Shown: positions 8,102 to 17,058 of the stretch, piece after piece
Position numbering within the stretch: the first letter of the stretch is position 1
Layout of the letters: the number at the start of each line of letters is the position of its first letter
Origin: Acuticoccus sp051016205
GTDB taxonomy: Bacteria > Pseudomonadota > Alphaproteobacteria > Rhizobiales > Amorphaceae
Direction: 5' to 3'
DNA: 64,000 nucleotides
Assembly: GCA_051016205.1 (NCBI GenBank)
Contig: CP136534.1
Span: 3,410,001-3,474,000, forward strand
Program-made: the position numbers and the translations under genes
Notes under the pieces: generated by a model
What the model saw: the letters and a program-made list of their open reading frames with translations, nothing else
What the model was told of the DNA's origin: nothing
The model's database searches: none

Positions 8102-8980
8102 TTAAAGGGTGGTGACGGTGTAGCTGCGCAAAAGCACGTTGCCGTCGCTGGTCCACAGTTTGCCGGCGGTCTCGTTGTACACCGCCCCGCCATTGGTGCC
8201 TGTCACGGCGTTGAGGTCATAGACCTTGCCATCGAGGTCACACAGCCACAGGGCGTTGCCTGAATTGAACAGAACGCGGCCGGCCGAATCGCTATCCACA
8301 TAGACCGAGTTCGACAGCCCCGTCTCAAACCGATCCGCACCGTCGCTGGGAGCCGTGGAGGCGCCATCGCCCACCTTGGCGACGAAACGGCCCGACTCGA
8401 ACTCGTAAAGGTAGACGGCAAGGTGGCTGCCGCCGATGGTGCACACCATGCCTTCGCCAGCGCCGTGCCAGGGACCGATGGCGTGAACCACCGTGTCATG
8501 GCCAATGGGTTGGGCCACCTGCTTGGCGTTCTGAGGGTTCGCCATCTCAAAATAGTGCAAGGAGCGCGTCGTCCCGCCTGAGACGTAGTAGCGGTCGTTG
8601 GCCGTATCGTAGTGGCCATAGCGGGGTCGCCCGCGGCCGGTGAAGGTCCACGTGGTTACCACCGTTGGGCTTGGGCTCGACCCGTCGGCAGCAACGCTCA
8701 ACAGTGAGCTGACCGTGCCGGCCTTCTTGCCCACATAAAGCGTCGTGCCGTCTCCGCTCAGCTTGATGTCGTGCTCGGTGTCGGAAAACGTGCCGCTCGG
8801 GTAGAGCTGCGTATAGGTCTCGCTCGCCGTATCGAAGCTGATAATGCCGCCAGTCACATCCATGAGGTAGAGGGTGGACAGGTCGCCCGAGGCACAGACC
8901 GTGCGCAGCCTGCGGTCTGACGGCAGGTCGTCGCGCACATCGAAAGACCCGTCGAGGGTGAGGGTAAGTGAGGCAGGCAT
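8102..8980 (-). CDS. Beta-propeller-like hypothetical protein, phage-associated type
   Basis: A 292-residue protein made of repeated short strands of propeller type (LSTLYLMDVTGGIISFDTAS, GTTLYVGKKAGTVSSLLSV, NALWLCDLDGKVYDLNAVTG), suggesting four to six blades. No signal peptide or catalytic motif is visible. The ATG at 8980 overlaps the stop of the upstream SGNH gene as TGATG, which is preferred over a longer start at 9013. Short-strand proteins coupled to an SGNH-type esterase are often seen in tail or tail-fibre regions of alphaproteobacterial prophages, so this pair may be a phage remnant or a surface-decoration pair. The function is not recognised. Confidence 0.6.
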   Translation of the reverse strand: MPASLTLTLDGSFDVRDDLPSDRRLRTVCASGDLSTLYLMDVTGGIISFDTASETYTQLYPSGTFSDTEHDIKLSGDGTTLYVGKKAGTVSSLLSVAADGSSPSPTVVTTWTFTGRGRPRYGHYDTANDRYYVSGGTTRSLHYFEMANPQNAKQVAQPIGHDTVVHAIGPWHGAGEGMVCTIGGSHLAVYLYEFESGRFVAKVGDGASTAPSDGADRFETGLSNSVYVDSDSAGRVLFNSGNALWLCDLDGKVYDLNAVTGTNGGAVYNETAGKLWTSDGNVLLRSYTVTTL

Positions 8981-10275
8981 CAGGACACTCCGATCTCGAA
9001 CTGGGTGCACCAATTGTGGTCGGGGAAGGTGCCGAGTGTGGGGATGGTGCGCCCCTCGCCGCTGTCGCGAAGATTGATGCGACCGTTTCCGCCCACAGGT
9101 CCTGCGGCGTAGGCGCTGACAATCTCGCCATGGCCGGCCCTCAGGCGCTTGTTGGCCCCCGTCGGTGCGGTTGAAAGGGTGAAGTCCACCGTGGTGGGCC
9201 CGGTCACCGTCGCAGCGATGATGGTGGGCGGCGCACCGCTGTCATCGGTGTAGCTGAAGCCGTAGAGCTCGCCCGCCGTCTGGTTCTTCGAGACGGCTTC
9301 AAAGTCGAAAACAAGCGGTGGGTTCGGCACGGTGAAGGTGGCTGTGATGGTCGCGCCCGCAAGGCTTGCGCCGACACAGGTCACAGGGCGCCATGCGCCC
9401 ACGTGGCTGCCGAAAAAGTGGTGGTAGATCGCCCTGCCGCACACGTAGCCCAAAGCCCTTTGGGATTTTGGCGACAGGTGAATGGACGACAGCGTCGACA
9501 CCTGCCGCGCCTGAAGGTAGCCCCTTTGCGCCACCAGAACGATCCGCCCAGGGTCGGCCATATGGGCGTCGTACATGGCGTAGGAGGTTGCCGCATCATC
9601 CTCATAGTCGGTGCCGTTGGAGGGCATCACATGGGTCTGCTGGGTGAGGAAGAGGGGACAGTCGGCGCTTTGGCCGGTGATGGCTTTGATGTCCCCATCA
9701 AGGTCGGCCTGCCAGGTGGCAAGACTTGCTGCATAGTTGGGGATGCCCGCGCTCTGGTCCGCCTCGCCATGGTTGACGATGCTGCCAAGGTACTGGAACG
9801 GCCGCTCAAGCTGGTCGGCAAGGGCTTTGGCCGCCGTCACATTGGCGATATGGCGGGCGTAAGATGCCGTCCCCTTGGCAAGGGAGGTGTAAGGCGCGCC
9901 GTTCACAGCCTCCACCGCGAACAGGAAACTCGCAGGATGGTCCTGCAGGGCAAGGGCTGCGCCCGTGCACGCCGTCTCGCCGGCCTTTGCGCCGCCCGGG
10001 GTGGTGTAGTTGATCTGAAACTCTTCCGTCAGAGGCACCAGAGAGGACCATGGGGTGGCCCCGCGCGGCCTGATGCCGATGTCCGACTTCAAGGGTGCGG
10101 CGGCGGCCCATTGGGGCGCGCCCAACATGACAGGGTAGTGGCTGTCGGTTTCGGCATAGTGGGCGTCCGAGCCTTCCGCGTTGGACTGGCCCAGGACACC
10201 GATCATGTAAATCGGTCGCGCCGTTGCAGCGCCGGGCGGAAGCCGCCCCGAAAGCGAAAGATTTAGCCCGATCAT
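8980..10275 (-). CDS. SGNH-hydrolase / sialate O-acetylesterase-like protein, phage-like
   Basis: The 431-residue protein has a nucleophile block near the start (YMIGVLGQSNAEG, Ser in GQSN), a HGEADQSAG block matching the HQGE motif of sialate O-acetylesterases, and a late SSIHLSPKSQRALG block with the catalytic His. These make an SGNH/carbohydrate-esterase domain of about 300 residues. The remaining roughly 130 residues are beta-rich (VTCVGASLAGATITATFTVP) and end FPDHNWCTQFEIGVS, like a binding domain of tail proteins. The ATG at 10275 gives MIGLNLSLSG; other starts add three residues. It probably deacetylates a surface glycan. No phage structural genes surround the pair. Confidence 0.7.
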   Translation of the reverse strand: MIGLNLSLSGRLPPGAATARPIYMIGVLGQSNAEGSDAHYAETDSHYPVMLGAPQWAAAAPLKSDIGIRPRGATPWSSLVPLTEEFQINYTTPGGAKAGETACTGAALALQDHPASFLFAVEAVNGAPYTSLAKGTASYARHIANVTAAKALADQLERPFQYLGSIVNHGEADQSAGIPNYAASLATWQADLDGDIKAITGQSADCPLFLTQQTHVMPSNGTDYEDDAATSYAMYDAHMADPGRIVLVAQRGYLQARQVSTLSSIHLSPKSQRALGYVCGRAIYHHFFGSHVGAWRPVTCVGASLAGATITATFTVPNPPLVFDFEAVSKNQTAGELYGFSYTDDSGAPPTIIAATVTGPTTVDFTLSTAPTGANKRLRAGHGEIVSAYAAGPVGGNGRINLRDSGEGRTIPTLGTFPDHNWCTQFEIGVS

Positions 10276-10280
10276 CATCC

Positions 10281-10313
10281 ACAACCGCCTTTGTCTACAG
10301 GTGCGGCGGTTGT
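10281..10313. terminator. Hairpin downstream of the extensin-family gene
   Basis: ACAACCGCC (10281-10289) pairs with GGCGGTTGT (10305-10313) around a 15-nt loop, between the end of the extensin-family gene and the start of the SGNH gene on the same strand. There is no T run, and it lies next to the SGNH start region, so it could instead influence that start. Confidence 0.4.
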
Positions 10314-10389
10314 ATCATCGGCCCTTAGGGCGGGGATTTCTTTGGGTTAGACTTAAGCGGGCGGCGCGGTTTCTTGCCTTCAGTCGGAT

Positions 10390-11232
10390 CTAGCGGCAGA
10401 AGGCGCGGCCTGCCCGCCGGGGTGCGAGGTCAAAGTGAAAGTGGTTGCTATGAGCACTGTCCGACCCTGGGCCTAGAACGGTGGTAAATCGCCCGCACGC
10501 CCCTTTGCGGATGTCGGCCTGGAACGCCCTTTGCGCCCCTGCACCAGGTGGACGGCCCTTCACCGGCACCACCGTGCCGCCCTTCAGAACGAGCCGTCCC
10601 ACGTCAATGGCATTGGCGTAGGCGTGCTCGCTCATGCGCCTGCGGCCGGTGCGACCGTTGCGCCGCGCCCGGCAGGCGTAACTGGCTGCAACGCCGATCC
10701 CCGTCACCTGCGTGCGAAGATGGCGCCGCGCTGCAGGCTGCACGACGTCGTGCACCCATTGGGCCGTTGCCCTTGCCACCGCACACCTGAGCGTTGCGGC
10801 AGGCGTCAACGTCACCCCGTCAATGGCGGTGACTGTGAGGGGATGGCGCGCCCCGCAGACCCCTGAGGAGATGGACTTCGCCCTTTGAAAGGTCACCTTC
10901 AGTCGCTTCAGGTCCGCCTCGCACTTGGCCCGCCCCGCGCGATCCAAATCGCGGGTCAAAACCCCTTGGCTACGCACCGTCTCGGTGCGTGTGCGCAAAC
11001 GCCGGCGTGGTGGAGGGGCAGGCTTGGCACGCGGGACGGCAACAGGCGCCACCTCTGGCACAGCCGCAGCCTGGGGCGCAGGCGGCGCTTGCGGCGCCGG
11101 CTGAACTTGCGGCGCTGGCTGAGGGACTTGGGTGCGAAGGGGATTGGGTTTGGGCACCGTCGCTCCAGCCGCGCCCCATAGCAGCGTTGCAGCAAGAAGT
11201 GGCAGGAGCCAGGACGCCGCACGCTTGCCCAC
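10390..11232 (-). CDS. Extensin-family protein (extensin-like C-terminal domain)
   Basis: The 280-residue protein begins with a membrane/signal segment (SWLLPLLAATLLWGAAGA), then a Pro/Gln/Ala-rich linker (QVPQPAPQVQPAPQAPPAP) to about residue 75, then the extensin-like C-terminal domain. In this domain the motifs MSEHAYANAIDVG and DSAHSNHFHFDL carry the His and Asp residues that resemble M15-type zinc peptidases. Cys residues at GVCG, RCAV, YACRA and KGACG probably form disulfides. It is likely periplasmic and may act on peptidoglycan or cell-wall glycopeptide. Its start is 1 nt inside the DUF455 stop, so the two genes are coupled. Confidence 0.85.
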   Translation of the reverse strand: MGKRAASWLLPLLAATLLWGAAGATVPKPNPLRTQVPQPAPQVQPAPQAPPAPQAAAVPEVAPVAVPRAKPAPPPRRRLRTRTETVRSQGVLTRDLDRAGRAKCEADLKRLKVTFQRAKSISSGVCGARHPLTVTAIDGVTLTPAATLRCAVARATAQWVHDVVQPAARRHLRTQVTGIGVAASYACRARRNGRTGRRRMSEHAYANAIDVGRLVLKGGTVVPVKGRPPGAGAQRAFQADIRKGACGRFTTVLGPGSDSAHSNHFHFDLAPRRAGRAFCR

Positions 11233-12011
11233 TACGGCCGCACCGTCTCCAGGGGCCGGTAAAACCCGGGCGTCAAACTGGCGGCCGAACGCGCGCGATC
11301 GTTAAAGGGCGGCTTCAGCGCACCACGGAAATAGCGCCTGACGAGGGCGTGGAACAATGGCTCCGGTGCGCTGCCGTTGCGGTCGCACAAATAGCGGAAC
11401 CATGCGGCACCGACGAACACGTGGCCCTTCTCATCCTCATAGATGCGGGTCAGAACCGCGGCCGTTGCCTCGTCTCCGCCCGCCTTGAACTGGTTGATCA
11501 TGGACGGTGTGACATCAAGGCCCCGCGCCTCGAGCACCAGGGGCACTATGGCAAGGCGCGCGGTAAGGTCATCCCCCGTCGCCTCGGCCGCCTCCCACAA
11601 TCCGTCATGGGCGGGAAGGTCGCCATAGGCCGCATCGAACGCGGCCATCCTCTCCGCCAAAAGGCCGAAATGGGTGGCTTCTTCGCAGCCCACACGCACC
11701 CAATCGTCAAAGAAGGAGCGGGGCATCGGCACGTGGGCAAAGCGGCCCACAATGTCCCAGGCAAGGTCGACGGCGTTCAGTTCGATATGGGCAATGGCGT
11801 GGAGGAAGGCGATCTTCCCCGCGCGGGAGTGGAGTGAGCGCCGCGGCACCTGGCGCGGCGGCAGGAGGATTGGTGCGTCAGGCCGCCCGGGGCGCGCCGG
11901 CATGGGCCTGTCAAGGGCCGTCTGGCGCAACGACAGGCGTTTCCCGCGCCAGGCCTCGCCGGCGTCAAGGGCAAGGGCCATCTTCCGCTCCACCGATGGG
12001 GCGGCGACCAC
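11232..12011 (-). CDS. DUF455 ferritin-like protein
   Basis: The 259-residue protein (from GTG at 12011) has the ferritin-like DUF455 layout: ALDAGEAWRGKRLSL, the tRNA-hydroxylase-like HSRAGKIAFLHAIAHIELNAVD helix, and later helices with VRVGCEEATHFGLLAERM and VLTRIYEDEKGHVFVGAAWF, whose Glu and His residues are placed as di-iron ligands. The recognisable coding sequence (LAEFRSLADAAAAV) continues 15-17 codons upstream of the GTG to within a few codons of the Bcp stop, but contains no ATG, GTG or TTG in frame; a CTG at about 12048 is a possible non-standard start. The function of the family is not established. Confidence 0.85.
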   Translation of the reverse strand: MVAAPSVERKMALALDAGEAWRGKRLSLRQTALDRPMPARPGRPDAPILLPPRQVPRRSLHSRAGKIAFLHAIAHIELNAVDLAWDIVGRFAHVPMPRSFFDDWVRVGCEEATHFGLLAERMAAFDAAYGDLPAHDGLWEAAEATGDDLTARLAIVPLVLEARGLDVTPSMINQFKAGGDEATAAVLTRIYEDEKGHVFVGAAWFRYLCDRNGSAPEPLFHALVRRYFRGALKPPFNDRARSAASLTPGFYRPLETVRP

Positions 12012-12059
12012 GGCCGCAGCCGCATCGGCAAGGGAGCGAAACTCAGCCAGCGTCCTGTC

Positions 12060-12533
12060 TTACCCCTTCAGCTCTTTCGCCGCGGCCAGCACCGCTTCGG
12101 CATGGCCAGGCACCTTCACCTTGCGCCAAATCTTCGCCAGCGTGCCATCGGGGGCAACCAGAAAGGTGGAACGCTCCACACCCATGTACTTTTTCCCGTA
12201 CATGGATTTTTCCTTCCACACGTCGTAGGCCTGTGCGGCGGCTTTTTCCTCGTCCGCCGCCAGCGCAAATGAGAGGTCGAACTTTTCCTTGAACTTGTCG
12301 TGGCTTTTCACAGGGTCGGGCGATACGCCGATGATGATGGCGCCAGCCTTTTCGAACTCGCCGGCAAGTTCATTGAAGGCCACGGCCTCCTTGGTGCAGC
12401 CGGACGTGTTGTCCTTGGGGTAGAAGTACACCACCACCGTTTTGCCGCGATGGGCGGACAGGGTGATTTCCGATTCGCCGTCACCGGGAAGTGAAAAATC
12501 CGGTGCCGGGTTGCCTTCGGTGAGTTCGCTCAT
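12060..12533 (-). CDS. bcp: Thioredoxin-dependent peroxiredoxin, Bcp/PrxQ type
   Basis: A 157-residue Bcp/PrxQ protein. It reads MSELTEGNPAPDFSLPGDG, then YFYPKDNTSGCTKEAVAFNE with the peroxidatic Cys in TSGCT (about residue 46), and the Arg of the active site in VERSTFLV. The resolving Cys five residues downstream of the peroxidatic Cys, found in many PrxQ proteins, is Ala here (CTKEAVAF), so it is of the 1-Cys-like or intermolecular type. The ATG at 12533 is chosen over a start six codons upstream because it begins the conserved domain. It reduces peroxides in the cytoplasm. It reads in the same frame as the downstream DUF455 gene. Confidence 0.93.
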   Translation of the reverse strand: MSELTEGNPAPDFSLPGDGESEITLSAHRGKTVVVYFYPKDNTSGCTKEAVAFNELAGEFEKAGAIIIGVSPDPVKSHDKFKEKFDLSFALAADEEKAAAQAYDVWKEKSMYGKKYMGVERSTFLVAPDGTLAKIWRKVKVPGHAEAVLAAAKELKG

Positions 12534-12595
12534 CACACATATTCCGTTCATTGATTTCGCGTTGGGTCTTATCGGGCCGGCGGCGCGTACGGAAG

Positions 12596-15500
12596 ATGGG
12601 CCTCGGCGGGCGGAAGGGGAGACTTACCATCGCGGTTTTGTTGCGGACCGGTCAGCGCATGAGTGCGGCCCGCATCGCAGGAGTGGTCGGTGCCATCCTC
12701 CTGATCGGTGTGGTGGCGGTGTTGGTGCGCGTCAGTGTCGCGCCCCTCTTGCTGCCCATGACAGGCTGGGCCGAGGGGAAAATCGCCGAAGCAACGGGCG
12801 GGACCGGCCGCGTGGGCGCTATGGGCGTGCAGATTGGCTTCGGCTCGGTCTCCTTCGTCGCAACGGATGTGCGCGTGCGCCAAGAGCACGTCTCCGCTGC
12901 CTTGCCGCGAGTCACCGTCACCATCGGCTTTTCCGGTCGCACGGTTTCTGTGGACGGTCTGCGGCTGACGCTGGACCCCAAGGGCTCTCGCGATGGCCCG
13001 GCGGGAATGCCGCCGCCGACTGTCCTTCTGGGCAATCTCGACAAGGGTTTGTCGGCCGCTGCATCTGGGGTGCGCCGTGCAGGCTTTCGCACCCTCACAA
13101 TCAAGGGCGGGCGTGTGGACCTTGTGACCGCCGGCCGCCCTGTGAGCGAAGCGCGAGTCTTCCAGCATATTGACGCCACCCTCACACAGGAGGGCCCCCG
13201 CTTTGTCCTGTCCCTCAACGCCGTCGGTGCGGAAGGGCCCATCACCTTCGACATCTCGCGCGAGGAGAGCGCTGGCGGGGCCACCATCGACATTGCCGCA
13301 CAAGGAATTGCCGCGCGCGATCTGTTGCCCATCAAACCCGTGCAGAACGGTTTCGCCCTCGCCCCGCGCATGACGGCGACCTTTAGCAAGGATGGCGCCC
13401 TCATTGCCGCCGAGGCAGAGCTTCAGATCGGCAAGGGCACGGTGGTGTTCGGCCGCGATCCGCCCCGCACCCTCGACAGCGCCACCGTCAGTCTTTCTTT
13501 TGAAGGGGAGAGCGTGCGGGTTCTTCCCTCAGCGTTCGTGGCGGGGGGCACGCGTGTCACCATTTCGGGCCTCATCGATCCGCCCGAGAGGAACCTGGAC
13601 GAACCCTGGCAATTCGACCTCAAGGCCGACGGTGCGCGGTTTCACCCACCCGACATCGACGGCCCGCCAGTGTCGGTGGATCGTCTCATCGCCAAAGGAA
13701 GCATGGATTGGGTGAACCGCCTCATCCATGTGGAGGAGTTTGGCGCAGGCATGCCCACAGGGCGCCTCGACGCGGTGATGACGTTCGACTTCTCCGCCAA
13801 CGGCCCCACCCTTGCCGGCGCCGCACAGCTCGGCCCCTCCACCATTCCCACCCTTCTTGCCGCCTGGCCTCCCGTCATCGCCTACGACCCACGCAAGGCC
13901 TTGAAGGAGACCATATTGGGCGGCACGGTACGCGGCGGCACCATCCAGATGTCGCTCACGCCGTTGGAGCTCGACGGCAACCCCGAAACCAGCGACATGA
14001 TCGAGGGGGGGCTGTCCATCGACATCGCCTTTGTCGATGCCACACTTGTCAACAAGAACCTTCCTTTCGCCATCACCCGCGCCGACGGGATTTTGCGCCT
14101 GAGGGACAAGCAGCTGGTGGCCGACATTCGCGGCGGCACCATCCGTGCGGGCGAGCACGGCGACCTTGCCGTTGACACGGGCCGTCTCATCATCCGCGAA
14201 CTGGGCGCCAATCCGTCTGTCGCCAACATCACCGCCAAGGTGCGGGGGCCCTTGCCCGCCGTGGTCCAGCTGGCAGAGACCATGAAAATCGAGCAGGTGG
14301 CCGACCTTGGCGTCACGCCGGAAGATGTGACCGGCAACGTGGAAGCGGACCTCTCCCTCGTCACCCCCATGGCGGACGAGGTCGATCCCTCGCAGCTCAG
14401 GTGGAGCATTGATGCACGCCTTCTGGGCGCAGGCTCTAAGGTGCCCATCCAAGGCCGCAAGGTGGAAAATGCCAGCGTGGAGATTCTCGTCAACGCGCGT
14501 CGCCTCGCCGCCCGCGGGCGTGCCACCATCGATGGCCTGACCGTTGACATCAACTACAGCGAACTTTTCGCCGGCGAGCGTTCCAGCGCGGCACGCTTCG
14601 TCCTCACCGACAAAGACAGGCGTGAGCGCGGGTTCGACACCGGCTCCATGGTGCGCGGCCCGGTGGTGGTGACCATCGAAGCGGGCGAAGACGGAACCCA
14701 AGCCTTCACGGCCGATCTCAGTGAAGCCGCCGTCAGCGTGCCCGGGTTCAGTAAGCCGTCCGGCCGCGAGCTCCTCGCCGAAGGCATCGTGCGCGGTGAT
14801 CCCGCCGCCATGACCATCGAGAACGTGCGCCTTGAGGGGGACGGCATCAACGTACGCGGCGATGTGGAGATTGCTGGCGGCGCCCTCAGGCGGGCCGAAC
14901 TCACCAACTTTGCCCTCTCGCGCGGTGACCAGGCTGAGGTCTCCGTCGCCCCCTTGCGCGGCGGCGGCTATGCCATAACCGCCAATGCCAAGAGTTTTGA
15001 TGCCCGCAAGCTCCTCAAGGGCCTGACCGGGGACGGTGGGGCGGCAAGCACGGGCACCATCACCGTGGAGGCCACCGGCGACAAGGTGCGTGTGCGCGAC
15101 GATGCATACCTGACGGACCTTGTCCTGACCGCAACGCGCGAGGGGGAGCGGCTGTCGCGCCTTGCCTTGTCGGGTCGCTTTGATGGGGTGAATGCTGGCT
15201 CCTTTGCCGCGCGTGTTTCGCCCAACGGCTCAGGCATTCGCAGCGTCCAGGCCGACATCACCGACCTTGGCCGGGTCCTGTCTGCCTTCAATGTTTACAA
15301 TCGCATGCGCGGCGGGCGGGCGACGCTTGAAGCCACTCTTGATACAAGCGGCGCCCTTGAAGGCCGCGTCCTCGTCACCGACTTTCGCCTTGCCAATGAG
15401 GAGACCCTGAGCGGCATCATCGATCAGGCCGCCAAGGAGCGAGAATCCGAAGGCCGCTCGGACAACCCGCGCCCTCTCGCCTTCCAACCCACAGACGTGC

Positions 15501-15856
15501 CTCAAGACGACATTGTGTTCGAGCGCCTGATGATCGACTTCATCAAAGTGGGTGATGTGATCACCGTGCGCGAGGCCATTTTGCGTGGCCCCGTCATTGG
15601 CGGCACGGCCGATGGCGTCATCGACCTTGGCGAGAACGTGGTGCGCCTCAACGGCACCTTCATCCCTGCCTTCGGCGTCAACAACCTGTTCGGCCGCGTC
15701 CCCGTCTTCGGCGAAATCTTGGGCGGCGGGCGAAAAGGCGGCCTTATCGGCGTCACCTTCCAACTCTCCGGCGAACTCACCTCACCGCGCCTGGCCGTCA
15801 ATCCCATCTCGGCCATCGCCCCAGGGATTTTCAGGCGGGTATTCGAGTTTCGGTGA
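12596..15856 (+). CDS. Giant AsmA-like / DUF3971-type membrane-anchored protein
   Basis: The product is about 1086 residues from the ATG at 12596 (1065 from a second ATG at 12659). A short basic N-terminus is followed by one membrane helix (IAGVVGAILLIGVVAVLV), then a very long periplasmic beta-strand-rich region. The C-terminal AsmA-like domain holds GGTADGVIDLGENVVRLNGT and ends NNLFGRVPVFGEILGGG, VTFQLSGELTSPRLAVNP, a classical AsmA/YhdP/TamB-type ending. Such proteins form hydrophobic grooves that pass phospholipid between membranes. It stands alone, divergent from bcp. The start codon is uncertain because neither ATG has a strong ribosome site. Confidence 0.9.
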   Translation: MGLGGRKGRLTIAVLLRTGQRMSAARIAGVVGAILLIGVVAVLVRVSVAPLLLPMTGWAEGKIAEATGGTGRVGAMGVQIGFGSVSFVATDVRVRQEHVSAALPRVTVTIGFSGRTVSVDGLRLTLDPKGSRDGPAGMPPPTVLLGNLDKGLSAAASGVRRAGFRTLTIKGGRVDLVTAGRPVSEARVFQHIDATLTQEGPRFVLSLNAVGAEGPITFDISREESAGGATIDIAAQGIAARDLLPIKPVQNGFALAPRMTATFSKDGALIAAEAELQIGKGTVVFGRDPPRTLDSATVSLSFEGESVRVLPSAFVAGGTRVTISGLIDPPERNLDEPWQFDLKADGARFHPPDIDGPPVSVDRLIAKGSMDWVNRLIHVEEFGAGMPTGRLDAVMTFDFSANGPTLAGAAQLGPSTIPTLLAAWPPVIAYDPRKALKETILGGTVRGGTIQMSLTPLELDGNPETSDMIEGGLSIDIAFVDATLVNKNLPFAITRADGILRLRDKQLVADIRGGTIRAGEHGDLAVDTGRLIIRELGANPSVANITAKVRGPLPAVVQLAETMKIEQVADLGVTPEDVTGNVEADLSLVTPMADEVDPSQLRWSIDARLLGAGSKVPIQGRKVENASVEILVNARRLAARGRATIDGLTVDINYSELFAGERSSAARFVLTDKDRRERGFDTGSMVRGPVVVTIEAGEDGTQAFTADLSEAAVSVPGFSKPSGRELLAEGIVRGDPAAMTIENVRLEGDGINVRGDVEIAGGALRRAELTNFALSRGDQAEVSVAPLRGGGYAITANAKSFDARKLLKGLTGDGGAASTGTITVEATGDKVRVRDDAYLTDLVLTATREGERLSRLALSGRFDGVNAGSFAARVSPNGSGIRSVQADITDLGRVLSAFNVYNRMRGGRATLEATLDTSGALEGRVLVTDFRLANEETLSGIIDQAAKERESEGRSDNPRPLAFQPTDVPQDDIVFERLMIDFIKVGDVITVREAILRGPVIGGTADGVIDLGENVVRLNGTFIPAFGVNNLFGRVPVFGEILGGGRKGGLIGVTFQLSGELTSPRLAVNPISAIAPGIFRRVFEFR

Positions 15857-15911
15857 GGGTTTTGTCGCGGGAGTTTGTTTGTCTCTCACGGCTATTCGCT
15901 TCGCGGCCTCC

Positions 15912-16037
15912 GAGGGGCGGCCTGACCGGCCGGCGCGCGGTCGCGCTATGAGGGTGGCTGTGGGAGAGGCTTGAGAGGGGCGGCCTGACCAGCTGGCGCG
16001 CGGTTGCGCTTTGTGGCGGCCTGTGGGGGAGGCTTGA
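15912..16037. repeat. Imperfect 63-bp tandem duplication in an intergenic region
   Basis: Two adjacent units start at 15912 and 15975, each opening GAGGGGCGGCCTGACC and closing with a GGGAGGCTT-like end. They differ by scattered substitutions. They lie between the AsmA-like gene and the convergent ppk2 gene. No gene is visible across them. Confidence 0.75.
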
Positions 16038-16081
16038 AAATGCGCTCGCTGGCCGGGTGGGGTGGTGGTTGTCGCCTCTGG

Positions 16082-17023
16082 TCAGCCGTCGCCGACGGGA
16101 AGAATTTCGGGGCCGCCCGTGATGCCGGGGTCGGGGGGGCCTGCCACATGCTCGTCGCGGCCATCATAGTCGATGGCGCTAAGGATGATGCGTTGGATGG
16201 CCAGACGGGCCCGACGTTTGTCATCGGCCCGCACCACCCGCCAAGGGGCTTCGGCCGTGTGGGTGCGGGCAAACATCTCCGCAATGGCGCGGGTGTAGGC
16301 GTCCCACTTTTCCAGGCCCGCCACGTCGATGGAGGAAAGCTTCCACTGCTTCAACGGGTCGCGCTCGCGCGAGAGCATTCTGCGCATTTGTTCGGCCCGG
16401 CTCACCGTCAGCCATACTTTGAAGAGGTTGATGCCGTCGGCAATCAACATGCGCTCGAACTCAGGCACCTGGCGGAAAAACAGTGCCCGATCATCCGCAG
16501 TGGAAAAATTGAAGACCCGCTCCACCACCGCCCGATTGTACCAGGAGCGGTCGAAGAAGACGATTTCGCCAGCGGCCGGCAGATGCTCCACATAGCGCTG
16601 GAAGTACCACTGCCCCTGCTCCTTGCCTGAAGGGGCCGATAGAGCCACCACACGCGCCCCGCGGGGGTTCAAGTGCTCGCGCAGGCGTTTGATGGAGCCG
16701 CCTTTGCCCGCACCGTCGCGCCCTTCGAACAACACCGCGATCCGCGTTCCCTTGCCCTTCACAAAGGCTTGCAGCTTCACAAGCTCGATCTGCAAGGCGT
16801 CATAGTCGTCGTTGTAGGGGCCGCTCTTCAGTCGTTTGTCATAGGGATAGTTGGCCGACAGTATGTCGCGGTTCTTGGCGTCCTCGATGGTTTTGCGGAC
16901 CGGCTTGGGCAGGCCTTTGGCATAGTAAGCCGAAATGGCCCCGTCGAAGGGCAGCGTCTCCTTGCTGTCCTTTGTCGCGCCATTCTCCCGTCCGTGGTCG
17001 GCCTTGGTGCGTGAACCTGCCAT
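16082..17023 (-). CDS. ppk2: Polyphosphate kinase 2 family protein
   Basis: The 313-residue protein has the PPK2 fold: a Walker A motif FEGRDGAGKGGSIKR (about residues 100-114), a lid/phosphate block FFDRSWYNRAVVERVF with the Walker B Asp, and the conserved RDPLKQWKLSSIDV segment. PPK2 enzymes transfer phosphate between polyphosphate and nucleoside di- or monophosphates; the length and single domain fit class I (NDP to NTP). The ATG at 17023 is placed at a better distance from the GAGG site than one at 17032. Directly divergent on the other strand are the two small YrhK-like ORFs. Confidence 0.93.
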   Translation of the reverse strand: MAGSRTKADHGRENGATKDSKETLPFDGAISAYYAKGLPKPVRKTIEDAKNRDILSANYPYDKRLKSGPYNDDYDALQIELVKLQAFVKGKGTRIAVLFEGRDGAGKGGSIKRLREHLNPRGARVVALSAPSGKEQGQWYFQRYVEHLPAAGEIVFFDRSWYNRAVVERVFNFSTADDRALFFRQVPEFERMLIADGINLFKVWLTVSRAEQMRRMLSRERDPLKQWKLSSIDVAGLEKWDAYTRAIAEMFARTHTAEAPWRVVRADDKRRARLAIQRIILSAIDYDGRDEHVAGPPDPGITGGPEILPVGDG

Positions 17024-17058
17024 CGTCCCCATCCCTCACAAAGGGTGAAGCCCCCACC

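Noticed and set aside
13529..14701. 390-codon open frame antisense to the AsmA-like gene
   Set aside because: Composition is that of a reverse frame, with no recognisable domain, whereas the plus-strand gene is intact.
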